A DNA stretch of 64,000 bases from Orbilia blumenaviensis (taxonomy: Eukaryota > Ascomycota > Orbiliomycetes > Orbiliales > Orbiliaceae), in assembly GCA_036872755.1 (NCBI GenBank), contig JAVHNS010000006.1, positions 1,612,001 to 1,676,000 on the forward strand, read 5' to 3'. The notes beneath the pieces were generated by a model, which was not told the origin of the DNA, made no database searches, and worked only from the letters and a program-made list of their open reading frames with translations. The position numbers and the translations under genes were made by a program. The first letter of the stretch is position 1, and the number at the start of each line of letters is the position of its first letter. Below are positions 37,294 through 48,424 of this stretch, in pieces.

Positions 37294-40200
37294 ATGGCTG
37301 GCAAAGACGATACCACCCCGCGTCCGTCGATGGACTCCTTCGCCGCCCCTAATAAATCACCCACTTTTTCTGCCTTCTCATTCTCTGAAGCTTCATCGGC
37401 TCTTCCTCGTGGTAGGAGAGGGTCTGCAGCTTCGTCCGTCTTCTCGCTCAATTCCGTCTCAGACAATCGGTCCGCTGCTGTTGCTAGGGACATCAAGAAT
37501 CATGGTATTCACCACTCTTCTGTTAACTTTTCTATCTTATCATGTCATATTATATTTTATACCTTATAGTTTCTCGAATTCAGTAGTGCTAATAGTCGTA
37601 TTCGTTTATCATAGCTATCGCCACGCTCCTCGACAACACCACCACCCGCTCCAATATTCCCAAACCCACTACCCGCGATATTCCCCCCGTAGTCCTCACA
37701 AATATCACCAAAGTCGCATACACCGAATTCTCACAATACCTATCCATAGCTCCCGAATACGAAAGATATAAACGAGCGAAGGAACATGAATGGGAGGATG
37801 CTATTCGACGGCCTAGGACGCCTGATACACCCGTCTCTGCTGTTGATGATCCGTTTAAGTCTTTCGGGAGGAGTCCTGATGGGAGGAAAGCTTCTTTGGT
37901 ACCCTCCACCCCACCGATCGGCCGGCCTGGTTCGAGCGATGGTGGGGTTGGGAGTAGGAAGTCGAGCTTGAGGAAGCAGAGTGTGGCTATACCGCCGTTG
38001 AATACGGTGCCTCAAATCTATTTTGATGAGAACTTTCATCTGGAGAATCCCAGGACGTTCGATGTGGTTAGTGAAAGGAGCCATGTTATTCAGTCACCGA
38101 TACAAGAGAACGGGTCTGAAAACGGTAGTTTTTTCACGGTTGGCAGGAAGGCTTTGGCTACCAATGCTATTTTGCAGGAGAAGTTGAGTTGGTACATGGA
38201 TATTGTGGAGGTTCATTTGATTAAAGAAATTTCTACTGCCTCGTCGGGGTTTTTCGCTGCTCTTGGGGATCTTAGGGAGTTACATTCTGAGGCTGATGCT
38301 TCGGTGAAGAAGATTCAGTCGTTAAGAGCGGAGTTGGATAGGTTGGATCGGGATCAGGCGCTCGCTGGGTTAGAGGTTGTGAGGTTGCGAAGACGGAAGG
38401 CGAATGTTCAGAAACTGGTCTATTCTATCGAACAGATCGCGTATACTATCAAGAAACTAGGAGAAGCGGAGGAATATCTGGAAAATAACGATATAGTAGC
38501 GGCGATGGATATCATCGAAGCTACCGAATCGCTTTTGGAGGGCCGCTCTGCATGTGGGCTTACGACTCCAATTATTGACCTACGACCCGTCAAGGCGGTT
38601 TCAGCGATACAAATCGATCTCACAAATCTCCGCGCTAGATGCGGGAAGGCTTTGGAAACCCGATTTGTGGATACGCTGCTCACGGATCTTAGGAAACATG
38701 CGGAAACCGTGCCGCCGTCGGATACGTTGCTTAGGTTCTTTCAGGCGTATCAACGGCAGCAGAGTCGATCGGCGCTTAGGGCTGATGCTCTACCTTCACC
38801 GCGGCCGATATCAATGGAATATTCCCATTTACCGGAAACATTAAGATCGATGTTACTTGATCATCTCAGCAGTCTACGACGGGCGAATCATGTTGAGAAG
38901 GCGGTGCAAGCGTACCGTGAAGCGGTGCTTAAGGAGACCAAAGCCATTATTCGCCGAAACATGCCTAGCGATGATGATGCGGCGAGTAACCTTAGTGGTA
39001 TAAGTCGCGCGACAGGTATGGGCCGTACCGCGGCTGAGAAATCGTCAAGTCTTGCGAAGGCGCTACGGGCGCTGGGTCCACGCGAAGCTGAAGAGTTGCT
39101 GGTGAGGATATACACCGCTATCAGTGAGACTTTGAGGCGGCTGGGAACGCAGCAGAAGCTTTTGTTGGATGTTACGAGTGGGATTGATAGTGTCCTATCT
39201 CCCAGGAATTTCGTAACGTCGCCGAATGGGGTGGGGAGTCCGCCGCCTTTGTCTACGAATACGAATGTGGATTCATTCTACTCGGTATATTCTATGGATA
39301 TTTCCGAGCTTATTAATGCAGCTATCGATGCGGCGCAGATTCAGATGGTTAAGGTGTTGAAAGTCAGGAATGAGCAGACGGCGCGACTACCACTTGGAGA
39401 CTTCCTTAGATACTTCATGCTGAACAAGTTGTTCTCAGCAGAATGCGAGGGCTTGTCTGGTAAAATCACGACAAACCTTCAGGGGGTGATTGGAAGCCAA
39501 ATCAAGGAGTTCATCACAACCTTCCATTCAGAAAGTATTACAAACCTTGCTACAACGATTGAAAAGGATCAATGGGAAGCGAAGGATTTTAAACCCTCTG
39601 CAAAAGCGAGTTTAGAAAGGGTATTAGATGCAGCAACGAAGGATTCTGAGATATGGCTTGCCTGGGGGAGGGTTTATGAGGACCCACCGGTGCAGGATGA
39701 AAGTGCGGGAGATGAGCAGTTGCCTACTGGGAAGATTAGGACGGCAACGATCGATGAGCAGAGGTTTATATTGCCGGAGAGTGGTTTGGTGGTTTTGAGG
39801 TTGTTGGAAGGATATGAGTGTTTGATGACTATGATTCCCGTTAGTGTGGCGGATGTGGCGACGAGTTTGGTAGAGTTTTTGAAGGTACTATTTCCCCCTT
39901 CTATGATCAATTGAAAGAGGCTCGTTGATGCTAATATGGATTTTTGTGGAACAGCTCTTTAACTCCCGCGTCTGTCAAGTCATCCTCGGTGCAGGAGCAA
40001 CCAAATCAGCGGGCTTGAAACATATTACAACGAAGCATCTCGCATTAGCATCACAGGCGTTATCTATCATCATCGCCGTAGTCCCCTACCTCCGCGAAGC
40101 GGTCCGAAGACATTTGGGACCCGCATCCTCCGGCGGAACCATCCTTTCCGAATTCGACAAGTTAAAACGCGCACTCCAAGACCATCAGACCGAGATCCAT

Positions 40201-40901
40201 AGTAAATTGATAAGTATCATGTCGGACCGACTGATGGCGCATGTGCGTAATATACGACAGAATATCGATTGGGATGGTCCTGGAGGTGTGGAAGGGAAAG
40301 TTGGTGGATATATGGAAACTTTGGTGAAGGAGACGACGACTTTGAATAAAGTTCTGAGTAAGCATTTGAGCGAGGAGGTGCTTGGGAGTATCATGACGCC
40401 CGTGTTTGCGGTTTATAAGAAGAGGCTTGGGGAGGCGTATGCGGTTGTGCCGGTTAAGACGGATGTTGGGAAGGGGAGGTGAGTCTACCTTCTTCAATAT
40501 ATACACACATATGTTGTGCCGTTCCGACTAATGAGTTTTTTTTTTTTTTTTCTTGTGACAGGATGCTACGAGACGCACAGTTCTTCAAAGACAGGATGGC
40601 AAAGTTAGAAGGAGGGACAGAGGCTGGAGATGATATTTTGAAGATCGTGACAGAAAAGAGTATCTCTGGAGGTTCGTCCGTAGGCGACACTCCAAGGAAT
40701 AGTATTGCCATCGCTACAGGTGCAGCTCTGCCGCCATCATCATCCGCTTCTTCTTCCACTGCTGCAAACGGCGATAAAGACGCCGCTGCCGCCGCAGGAA
40801 AGGATGAAAAGAAGAAGGATGCAGATGCGGCTGGAGAATCGGCGAGTGCTGCTGCTGCTACGACAGGAAATGCAACAGATAAGAAAGATGAGAAGCCGTA
40901 G
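37294..40901 (+). CDS. VPS54: VPS54, GARP complex subunit
   Basis: Component of the Golgi-associated retrograde protein tether that captures endosome-derived vesicles at the trans-Golgi. Four exons (37294-37504, 37615-39884, 39955-40478, 40562-40901) sum to 3345 nt, 1114 aa. After a Ser-rich N-terminus comes the conserved YFDENFHLENPRTFDVV, then LQEKLSWYMDIVEVHLIKEI and SSGFFAALGDLRELHSEADA with a long coiled coil (about 260-360). The Vps54-like C-terminal domain follows, with LFNSRVCQVILGAGATKSAGL and LKHITTKHLALASQALSII. The tail is Ala/Lys/Asp-rich. The stop TAG (40899-40901) sits in a perfect 6-bp hairpin loop, and the same frame continues with 49 coding-like codons (separate entry). Confidence 0.94.
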
Positions 40902-41051
40902 TGGGCTTCCACTCTTAGGCTATTGAGGGATGTTGCTGATGAAGTTGGAGATGGGATTGAGGATGTTATGGAGGAGGTTGTGGAGCGGTTAGAATTAGGT
41001 ATGGATATGGATATGGATGCGGATGCGGATGCGGATGTGGATTTGGATTGA
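40902..41051 (+). other. In-frame coding-like extension after the VPS54 UAG stop
   Basis: In frame with VPS54, 49 codons follow the TAG and end with TGA at 41049-41051. Most codons start with G (GAT, GTT, GAG, GCG), and the predicted peptide is amphipathic and acidic: LRDVADEVGDGIEDVMEEVV, then alternating Met/Asp and Ala/Asp. This strong codon periodicity is unlike ordinary 3' UTR. GAAGCC (40892-40897) pairs perfectly with GGCTTC (40904-40909), leaving the six-base loop GTAGTG that contains the stop. Confidence 0.5.
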
Positions 41052-41875
41052 TACGGTCTTCGTAAGGGGTCACCATGCATTTGCGTATAATCATACTTTT
41101 TTCTATTGATCTCGAGCGTATATATTCGAGGGTATTATATCTGATATGGATTTTTCTTTGCGCTTCTTTTACTCTTTTTTTTTTCTTTTTCTTTTTTGTG
41201 TCTGGTTTTCGAACACGCTCTGGGCGGGTTTTGGAGAGGCGTTTTATGTATTGCTTATTACCTGAGTATCCTATATTTTCTTCTGCTACTAGAAATATCA
41301 TTGCATTGTCAATTAGCGGTTTAGAATTCCAGTTTTACAGCTTGTTGAAGCTCTCTTTTGTTAGTCGGTTTGGACTTTTACATTGAAATTATATTTACAA
41401 AGCCAGCAGCCGCAGGTTACTTAGGTGGCCCTGTTATTCTGGCACCCGGCGTTCAAAATTTATCAAGTTAATGAGTTTTTATATCTAAGCTAAGCTACAT
41501 CCTCTATATTTAATTTTGCATCCATTGGTACACAAGCGCGAACCGTGCATTGCATTGCATCCCATGCGCATTTGTTTCCAACGTGCGATATTGAGGCCTG
41601 GTCTTGGAGGAAAGTTAGACAAAAGACCCACAGCACAACCTTCATTCTACATCAGCAGTTAAGATATCGGTACTCGCCCTCCTGACAACATACCTAGGTA
41701 GCTAGGTAAGCTATAGCTCTAGCCCAGCTGGGCTCACCTCGTCAGCACCCCGCGGGTTTGAAAATACAACAAACTCCCAACGCAGTTATAAGAAAGGAAG
41801 GAAGGAAGGAAGGAAGGAAGAAAGGAAGGAAGAAAGAAAGGAAGAAAGAAGGGGGGGGGAAGAAAGAAAGAAAGG
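41052..41875. other. Intergenic region
   Basis: T-rich VPS54 3' flank (41155-41200), then AT-rich DNA with no gene. The last 85 bases are a purine-only GGAA/GAAA tract (separate entry) abutting the next start codon. Confidence 0.5.
41791..41874. repeat. (GGAA/GAAA)n purine tract abutting a start codon
   Basis: About 84 nt made almost wholly of GGAA and GAAA units with a G9 run. It ends directly at the ATG at 41876, so it forms the immediate 5' leader of the F-box gene. Confidence 0.85.
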
Positions 41876-43433
41876 ATGGCAAAGGCAGCCGCCCTCCAAA
41901 CCCTCCCACTCGAACTCCACGAGACAATCTCTACCTACCTTATCCCACAGGATATAGCCGCCCTATCCCTCTCCTGCAAATCTCTCCTCTACTCCCTCGG
42001 TCCCAATAATCAACTCCTCTGGTACCGTCTCGCCGCCCGCGGACTCCCCGCAGCAGAACAGCCGGAACCGTTCACTGATACAGGAGAGAGGGATTATTGG
42101 CGCGAAGCTTGTGATATGTTCAGGGGGCTTAGATGGGGGTGTATGCTTTGTTTAAAGATTGAAGAGCCTGCGGGCCAGGGGTTTGAAGAGGCTGAAGATG
42201 CGGTTGAGAAGACTTTGCGGGTTGTGAAGTTATATTGTCAGAATTGTTATTGCGATTGGTTTGTTGGTATGTTACTCTTTCTTTCCTTCTCTCTCTCTCT
42301 CTTTCTCTTTTTGGTTCTTGCCGACAAGACGGTGATAATATATAGACCTCGAAAAATTCGGCACCCGCTACCCAGAGATCAAAATCCCAATAGAACTGAC
42401 ATTAAAAACACCATACTCCAAAGACAGATTTATCGTACCCATACCCACAGCAATAAAACAAATAGAAGCCCAAGGCAAGATACCATACGACCAAGCCAGA
42501 ACAGCTTCAAACCGTTTCATAGAGAACTGGGTATACAAAGGCCGGCCTCGAAGCGAAGCCATAAATCTCGCCCGCGCTATAACATTCGCAATCGAAGAGG
42601 TTTATATAAAGCGGTATAAACATATACAAATAGCTTTAGCACCTGAAGAGTTATACGATTGTTTCGCAAGGGTGTTGGTACGGAAGATTATAAGTCCGAA
42701 GGAGTTTCTTGATGATGGTGATGATGATGATGATTATGATGATGACGATGAAAAAAATAAATCTGCGTATTTTTTGCCGGATGTTGGTAGTGAGATTGTG
42801 AAGATTTCGGAAATATTGACGATATCAGAATCAGACGGCGGTGATATTGATGGCAATACGACTGCGGCCTATGGAGTTGAAAAGGCAAGAAAGCTTGCTC
42901 TGGATGGTATATTTTCAAGGATATTTTGTCCACCGGATGATTTCCGGCCTGAAAATTTGGCGGACCCAGACCGTAGACTTCTGGCGTTGAAAATGGGAGA
43001 TGCAGCGGAGGGGGCGCTGTGGTGGCTTTGCAACTTTCCGTTTCTATACCGCGGTGCAGAAGACCCAAATTATTACACAGATAAATATATGGAGTGGAGG
43101 GATGGTGGGGAGTTCTGCTACTGGTGTCTGAGAGAGAACGGGTGGGTGAAAAACCAAAAGAATGGCTTCTATAGATTCAACCCTGGGCGCGCTAGTCAGG
43201 GTAATCAAATCCATAAAGATTGGATCATGACACACGCGATGACTGCGCATAAGGACTTATTATGGGTTATGCCGAAAGAACTAGGAAGGCCTATTAGGAA
43301 AGAGTTCTCCAAACAAGACAGGAATACTGAGCTTGAAAGCCTCCAGAACTGTCATGAACTTGAAGAAATTCCAAAATGGAAAGTGGTACATCTGGACAGG
43401 CTCCTAAGTAAGTCGTCATATTTTGTCATGTAG
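41876..43433 (+). CDS. F-box protein with Cys-rich cluster
   Basis: Two exons (41876-42266, 42346-43433) sum to 1479 nt, 492 aa. The N-terminal F-box is clear: LPLELHETISTYLIPQDIAALSL followed by CKSLLYSLGPNNQLLWYRL. Then comes a likely metal-binding cluster, CMLCLK...LYCQNCYCDW (about residues 92-130), whose last part is interrupted by the intron. The middle holds an Asp-run (DDGDDDDDYDDDDE, about 255-270) encoded by GAT repeats. The C-terminus contains a second Cys pair (FCYWC). Its expected role is substrate recognition in an SCF complex, with target unknown. A perfect GTAAGT donor at 43408-43413 lies just before the TAG stop, so a further exon cannot be excluded. The start is the first ATG after the purine tract. 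Confidence 0.75.
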
Positions 43434-43999
43434 GTAGATAGATAGTATATATCGACATACCTGTTACTCGCCAAATTTGCTTAAAAGAGTTACACCTACA
43501 TAATATCCCTCCGGGGGGTTTATCCATGCTATTTTGGATCTGGTGCTCATACCCAAAGATCTATCGCCCATTGCCTGCCAAAATATCTTCTATGACCAAG
43601 TTGACTAAAGTATATTATTAAGCCAAAAGGCTGTCTGTGTTTCTATATACCTGAACTGATCTCTGATAGAGCAAGCACAATGAGTGAAGGAAGAAGAGAG
43701 GATGGAGACCTCTAGCATAATATGGATAGGGACCGGAGGGATGTACAACTGATCCCTAACAGTAGCTTGTTTATATACCCCAATACCCATCCGTTGCAAA
43801 CCCACCTAAACTCTAATCTGCTCCTGTGGCCGAAATCTATGCATGCCCGGGGGCTTATGGGTTGCATTTGGGGCACTTTCAGAGCACCAGACTCCACCGT
43901 CACCACACCAGTTGTAGCCGAAATCCTTGTACAGGGACCCGAGCCTTGTATAAAGATCTCAAGGCCACCTAGCTAGAACATGAAACTCTAATGTTAGGG
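43434..43999. other. Intergenic region between F-box gene and CCHC gene
   Basis: Convergent 3' flanks. GATA/TAGA repeats lie at 43434-43450. Nothing else is supported. Confidence 0.45.
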
Positions 44000-44497
44000 T
44001 TAGGTTTTTTCTAGTGTTTCAGTATATCTCATTTGCTGTGGCGGCTTACGGTTATTGACAGGTCGTTTTTCCGAGAGGGTCTGGTAGCAATCTTCAGATT
44101 TGTGGACACCCGTGTGGAGTCTACACCTGAGCTCGCCGTGACCAGCTTGTTTGCAAATGGGACACAGCCACAAGGCGGGATTCTTTCGGTAGCAACTGTC
44201 CTCAGCATGATTTACCGGAGTAAGGTCAAGCATGATACAACAGCCGCATTGGCTCTGTTTTCCTCGAAGGTTTCGATCATAGGGTTGGTATCCACGGGAA
44301 CACTTTCTCGTCAAGAACGGACTGTGCTGTCCCCTTGGACAAGCAACAGTTTTTCGATAATTCTCCTCACGACTTCTGTCGTATCACATTCTCCACCGCG
44401 GGAATCTATTATTAGTCAGCAGTGTTTAAATTAGTCTCATTATTAAACCAGGATTGTAAACTGCGAGGCTGGTTTAAACGTTTGCTTACCTCATCAT
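44000..44497 (-). CDS. Small Cys/His-rich protein with CCHC zinc knuckle
   Basis: Reconstructed by hand. ATG is at 44497, exon 1 is 8 nt (44497-44490). The intron 44489-44376 has donor GTAAGC, an ideal CTGACTAAT branch sequence and CAG acceptor. Exon 2 runs 44375-44000 to TAA. Total 384 nt, 127 aa. The protein contains CPICKQAGHGELRC, an exact CX2CX4HX4C knuckle as found in retroviral/LTR-retrotransposon Gag proteins and cellular RNA-binding proteins. Two degenerate copies flank it, both keeping the HX4C half (HAEDSC and HKSEDC). Further Cys occur at QCGCC and ACPRG. It could be a small nucleic-acid-binding gene or a domesticated or decayed Gag fragment; no LTR or polymerase was seen nearby. 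The tiny first exon makes the start uncertain. Confidence 0.45.
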
Positions 44498-45928
44498 GAC
44501 ATTCTGGATAACCTGACCTCAGGAATCCAGACGCACATATAGTCGAAAATACGCATGTTGGTGTTATGCATCTGCAATTTTGATATGGAGGAGGATGTTA
44601 ATGATGTTTAAGTAGAATTTTTTATTTTTTTTTCTCAGTTCCAATATTATGGTTATAAATTAATTTATGGCTAATATCGTAAGCATTATGGCATATCTTA
44701 TGATGTACATTATGTTAAATGAATTTGCGTATTGTCTATTATATATTATAATTGTAGTATTTATATTTACGTATCGATATTATATTAACAACATGGGATG
44801 ATGCAAGATTATTTTGAAAATCCGCGTCCCGGTGATTAACACCCACCTTATATTCTCGAATATGGAGGTATCTATGGGAAGGTTTTAAAGACAACGCGGG
44901 TTCGAACATACAGGTTAGATATATGATATATGCCTGCAATTTGTGTACTAGTATAGTGGCGTAAGTCACTGTGTAAATTAATTAATATTCCATATGATTA
45001 GATACTAGTAGTATCTATAGAGCTGCTGATGCTACTAAATAACATTTCTAATAAACCAATTCGTCAATTGGTCGCAGACCCCCAGGGAGAATAGATTAAA
45101 GATAGCAGGTAGCTAAGACCCTCACGAAATATAACAGATACTTTAGTTGTCTACAGTATACGTCTACACGTTGAGCGCCAGCTGCAGAAGCAATATTCGG
45201 ATTTCGCAGCTCCTTGTTGTATTTCTCAAAAAGGGTCGTGTAGAATGTGTTGTCGAAATTAGTTCTTAATTCACTCATTTCGCAAGACCACCAGTATATT
45301 ACTCTGGTCCCAACTACTCTTCGTAGAGGAGTCGGGCATTGGTCTCGTATACTGAGACCGAGACTATCATTTTATATAAGTACCTACCTAAGCGCTTAAC
45401 TATGCGCGGTCATCTTGTCGTTTCGAACATTTCCGGAAATCTTAAATATACCTGCACGGACCATGGCAGCTGGTAAGTATACGGCTATAAGTGAATTCAC
45501 GAGCTAAGGACGTGCTGTATATCTATAAACGGAAAAAACACGAGGAGACAAACCATACCATGTACGTGAGGGTCAAAACCAAAGCTACTTATGCATACTA
45601 AATGGCTATAGCCGGTGCCCAGCTCCGGGACTAAAACATCCATTGGATATATCCGGATGCTAAGCTATAGGCCCCTCCTTAGGTAAGCAATTGCCGATTT
45701 AAGGATCCGGGCCCACTAGCCTCCCAAGCCCTAAGCTAGTTACACCAGGATCCGGACGCGAACGTACTCATGCATGCCCGTTTTATGCATCATGCATATT
45801 GGATATCCCCAAAAAACCACAGATATATAAAAATATAAATATAAATATCCCGTCCAGACTAGATCAATTTCGACTCCACCAGTGTATGCTCCCCCCATAC
45901 CATACCAGACCAAAAGACTTAAGGCTAC
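44498..45928. other. AT-rich intergenic region with one weak candidate gene
   Basis: Segment 44600-44790 is strongly A/T-rich. A possible two-exon minus-strand mini-gene at 45035-45278 is listed separately. The remainder, to the F-box start at 45929, has no coding signal. Confidence 0.45.
45035..45278 (-). CDS. Weak candidate two-exon mini-gene, unknown
   Basis: ATG at 45278 opens a coding-like first exon (MSELRTNFDNTFYTTLF and onward, to 45162). A GTATAC...CTTAG intron (45161-45113) with an ACTAA motif would join it in frame to 45112-45035 ending in TAG, giving 64 aa. There is no homology, the intron is only 49 nt, and a peptide this short can arise by chance. It is listed because the splice keeps frame and removes stops. 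Confidence 0.2.
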
Positions 45929-47437
45929 ATGGACACCTCAGTAGATACCGATCTATCCCCTCCCCCACCCGCAATCGCCACGGCCCCACCCATATCAATA
46001 TCCCTCACATCCCTCTCCCCGGAGCTAATCTACGCCATCCTCGAACACCTCTCCCTCCAAGACCTCACCCATCTCCTCCGGACATGTAAATACCTGCATT
46101 CGATAACCTACAAACACATCTGGACGTCATGGGACATCAGCGAAGAGATCAGTGGCGACGAGCCAGGTGTTATGTACGCAGGAGATCTGTGGGGGTTGAT
46201 ACAACATTCGAGGAATAAGAATCGGAGTAAGGTGAAAGCTGGATGGGAGTATTTGAGAACGATTGTGATGGAGGATTCTAGGAGTTGTAATTATAGTGAT
46301 TTGATGGAGTTGTTGGGCGAGCAGATTGTGGCGGGAAGGTTGAGGTTGAGGAGGGGGGTGTTTAATATTAGTTGTAAGTTCAATCTTTTTTATATTTACA
46401 ATTTTTTCCCTTCTATACATTGTTATTATAAGTTTTATTTCTAGGGGTTCCAATTTGTGGGGAGTGGGGGGTCCCGGGACTGACATCGATTCATTTCTAA
46501 CTCTGACATTGGTATAATTCATATATATACATATAAAACAGACTCAAACCACACCAGCATCGGCTTCTTCTTCCGCATCCTCAAATCCTACGCGGTACCC
46601 TTATCCCCCAACGACTTCTCAATCTCCCTGATCGCAGCCGACTCCCTAATCTCAAACCAAATGCTCGAACTGGTCTCCTTCAAAAACCTCACAGACCTGA
46701 CCCTCTACAGCTCCTACTACCGTCCAACCCGCTTAGGTCTCGGCAGCACAATCTTCGGCCTAAACAGCCTCCTAACAAACTCCACAAACCTAGAAAAACT
46801 ATCATTACCGATCTCACGTTTCCATGACCCCGAAGAATTCAACCCATGGCCGATGGAGAACTTGCAGAGTGTGTTGGATCTTCTGAGGGAGTCCTTCAGA
46901 AGGCTTGTTAGGTTGAAGGAACTTAGGATTGGAGGGTTGTTTGTGCATCCTGAACTTTTTGTGGTGCCGCCGGTTGGGGTTAGGGTTTTGGAGTATAAAT
47001 GCTTTGTTACACCTGGTTGGTGGACGGAGTTTTCGAAATGTGCGTTTGAAGGGGTGGAGAGGTTGGTGGTGGAGTGTACTGACGCTGGGAAGTGGTGGAA
47101 GAGGGACGACTATACGCGGGTTGGGGGGATTCGTTGGACTGGAGATGGTATTGATAGTGGTAGTAGTGGTAGTGGTAGTGGTACTTTTGAACTGGATAGG
47201 ATAGCATTTACGGGTTTGAAGGAGTTCAAGGGGAGTATATCGGCTTGTGGGCCGACTAATCTCCTAAAATTGGTATTGGAAAATAATAAAGGATTGAGCG
47301 CTGCCAGCGTCAAGAATATTATGACAAGCGAAGAGACTTTTAGAAAGACTATGGAGCGGATAAAGAATATGGCCATTATCGAAGCAGAGGCAGAGGACGG
47401 GGAAGGGGAAGAAAACTTGCAATTGGGTAGTTCATAG
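45929..47437 (+). CDS. F-box protein with leucine-rich C-terminal part
   Basis: Two exons (45929-46373, 46542-47437) sum to 1341 nt, 446 aa. After a Pro-rich N-terminus comes an F-box: LSPELIYAILEHLSLQDLTHLL then CKYLHSITYKHIW. The rest has irregular leucine-rich segments such as LVSFKNLTDLTLYSSYYRP and LTNSTNLEKLSLPISRF, typical of fungal F-box/LRR proteins that present SCF substrates. A Gly/Ser repeat (GSSGSGSG, about 350) interrupts the C-terminal part. Intron 46374-46541 has a GTAAGT donor and an ACAG acceptor. The stop is TAG. Confidence 0.75.
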
Positions 47438-48424
47438 AATGCATGGATATCATATCATCTTATATCATATATAGTTAAGCGATCAAGTTATGGAAAAGTA
47501 TCTTGGAGTTTGAGATTATGTAGCATAGCATGGTATATTTTATATACCAGCCTATATGGGAGTTCATTGGCCAATTGAATAAATTTATCACCTCGGAAGG
47601 ACGGTTTCGGAGGTGATGTTGTATTTTGGGAGCTGCTGTGACAAGGAGCATTAAGAATAACTCGACATTGCAGTTGAGGGGGCATATTTCATATATCACA
47701 TTTGACAAAATTTCTTATGCGTAGCTTTTGTAAGGTACTCGTCATACAACATACTGATAGCTAGCGCGGTCAAGGATATCCCGTAAAAGATTCGTTATTC
47801 AATAGTGAAAAGCCAACAACGTCCCTCATCTATCAATCCGTTGCAACAAAAGCATACCACCAAAAGCAATACTGTGGGATATCAGAACTTACAAGCCTAA
47901 AGAAAGCAAGCAGCAGGAGGGGTAAAATGTACTAAAATCAAAAGATACGAATGCGTACGGAAGCGAGTGGCTATGTCATGAGCAGAAGAAAACGTTTACA
48001 GAAGAGCATACTATTAAAGAACAGAATCAGCACGATTCGGAGGGGAGATATTCTCCCCTCCCCGTGTATTGCCTATAAGAACGGCGTCTAAAAACACAAA
48101 AAGGGGAGCCACCAAAAGGTGGCATCCCCAGCCCCAAATAAGCTGGGCACAGGTATTAGTATAATAGGTATTTGATGAAAGAAGGAAAGAACAAAGGAAA
48201 GAACAAAAGAAATAAAAAAGGAAAGAACAAAAGAAACCCCCTCCTCCGCCTCCACCCCGGCTGGGCCAAGCTATAGGATCCCAGTAACCGGTTCCAATTG
48301 CCTGGCCCACCAGGTCCCGGAAAGAGTCAACGCCAGGACGAGATTTCTCATGACTTGCTCATCGTTCGTGATGTATAGATGAGCAAATGTGGTGGTCGTC
48401 CCCACCACCACCGCCAACGACACT
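47438..48424. other. Convergent intergenic region, about 1 kb
   Basis: AT-rich ATCATAT repeats at 47445-47470 and an interrupted GGAAAGAACAAA repeat at 48181-48236. No gene. Confidence 0.5.
48181..48236. repeat. Imperfect (GGAAAGAACAAA)n repeat
   Basis: Three to four imperfect 12-nt units of A/G-rich sequence in the 3' flank of the gene at 48425. Confidence 0.65.

Noticed and set aside
29695..40901. VPS1-MCM5-VPS54 as a co-regulated cluster
   Set aside because: All three are on +, but each has its own long upstream region, and fungal neighbours of related function are common by chance.
44885..44900. GGGTTCGAACA, resembling a tRNA B box
   Set aside because: Downstream bases do not fit the B-box consensus, and no cloverleaf or A box could be folded around it on either strand.
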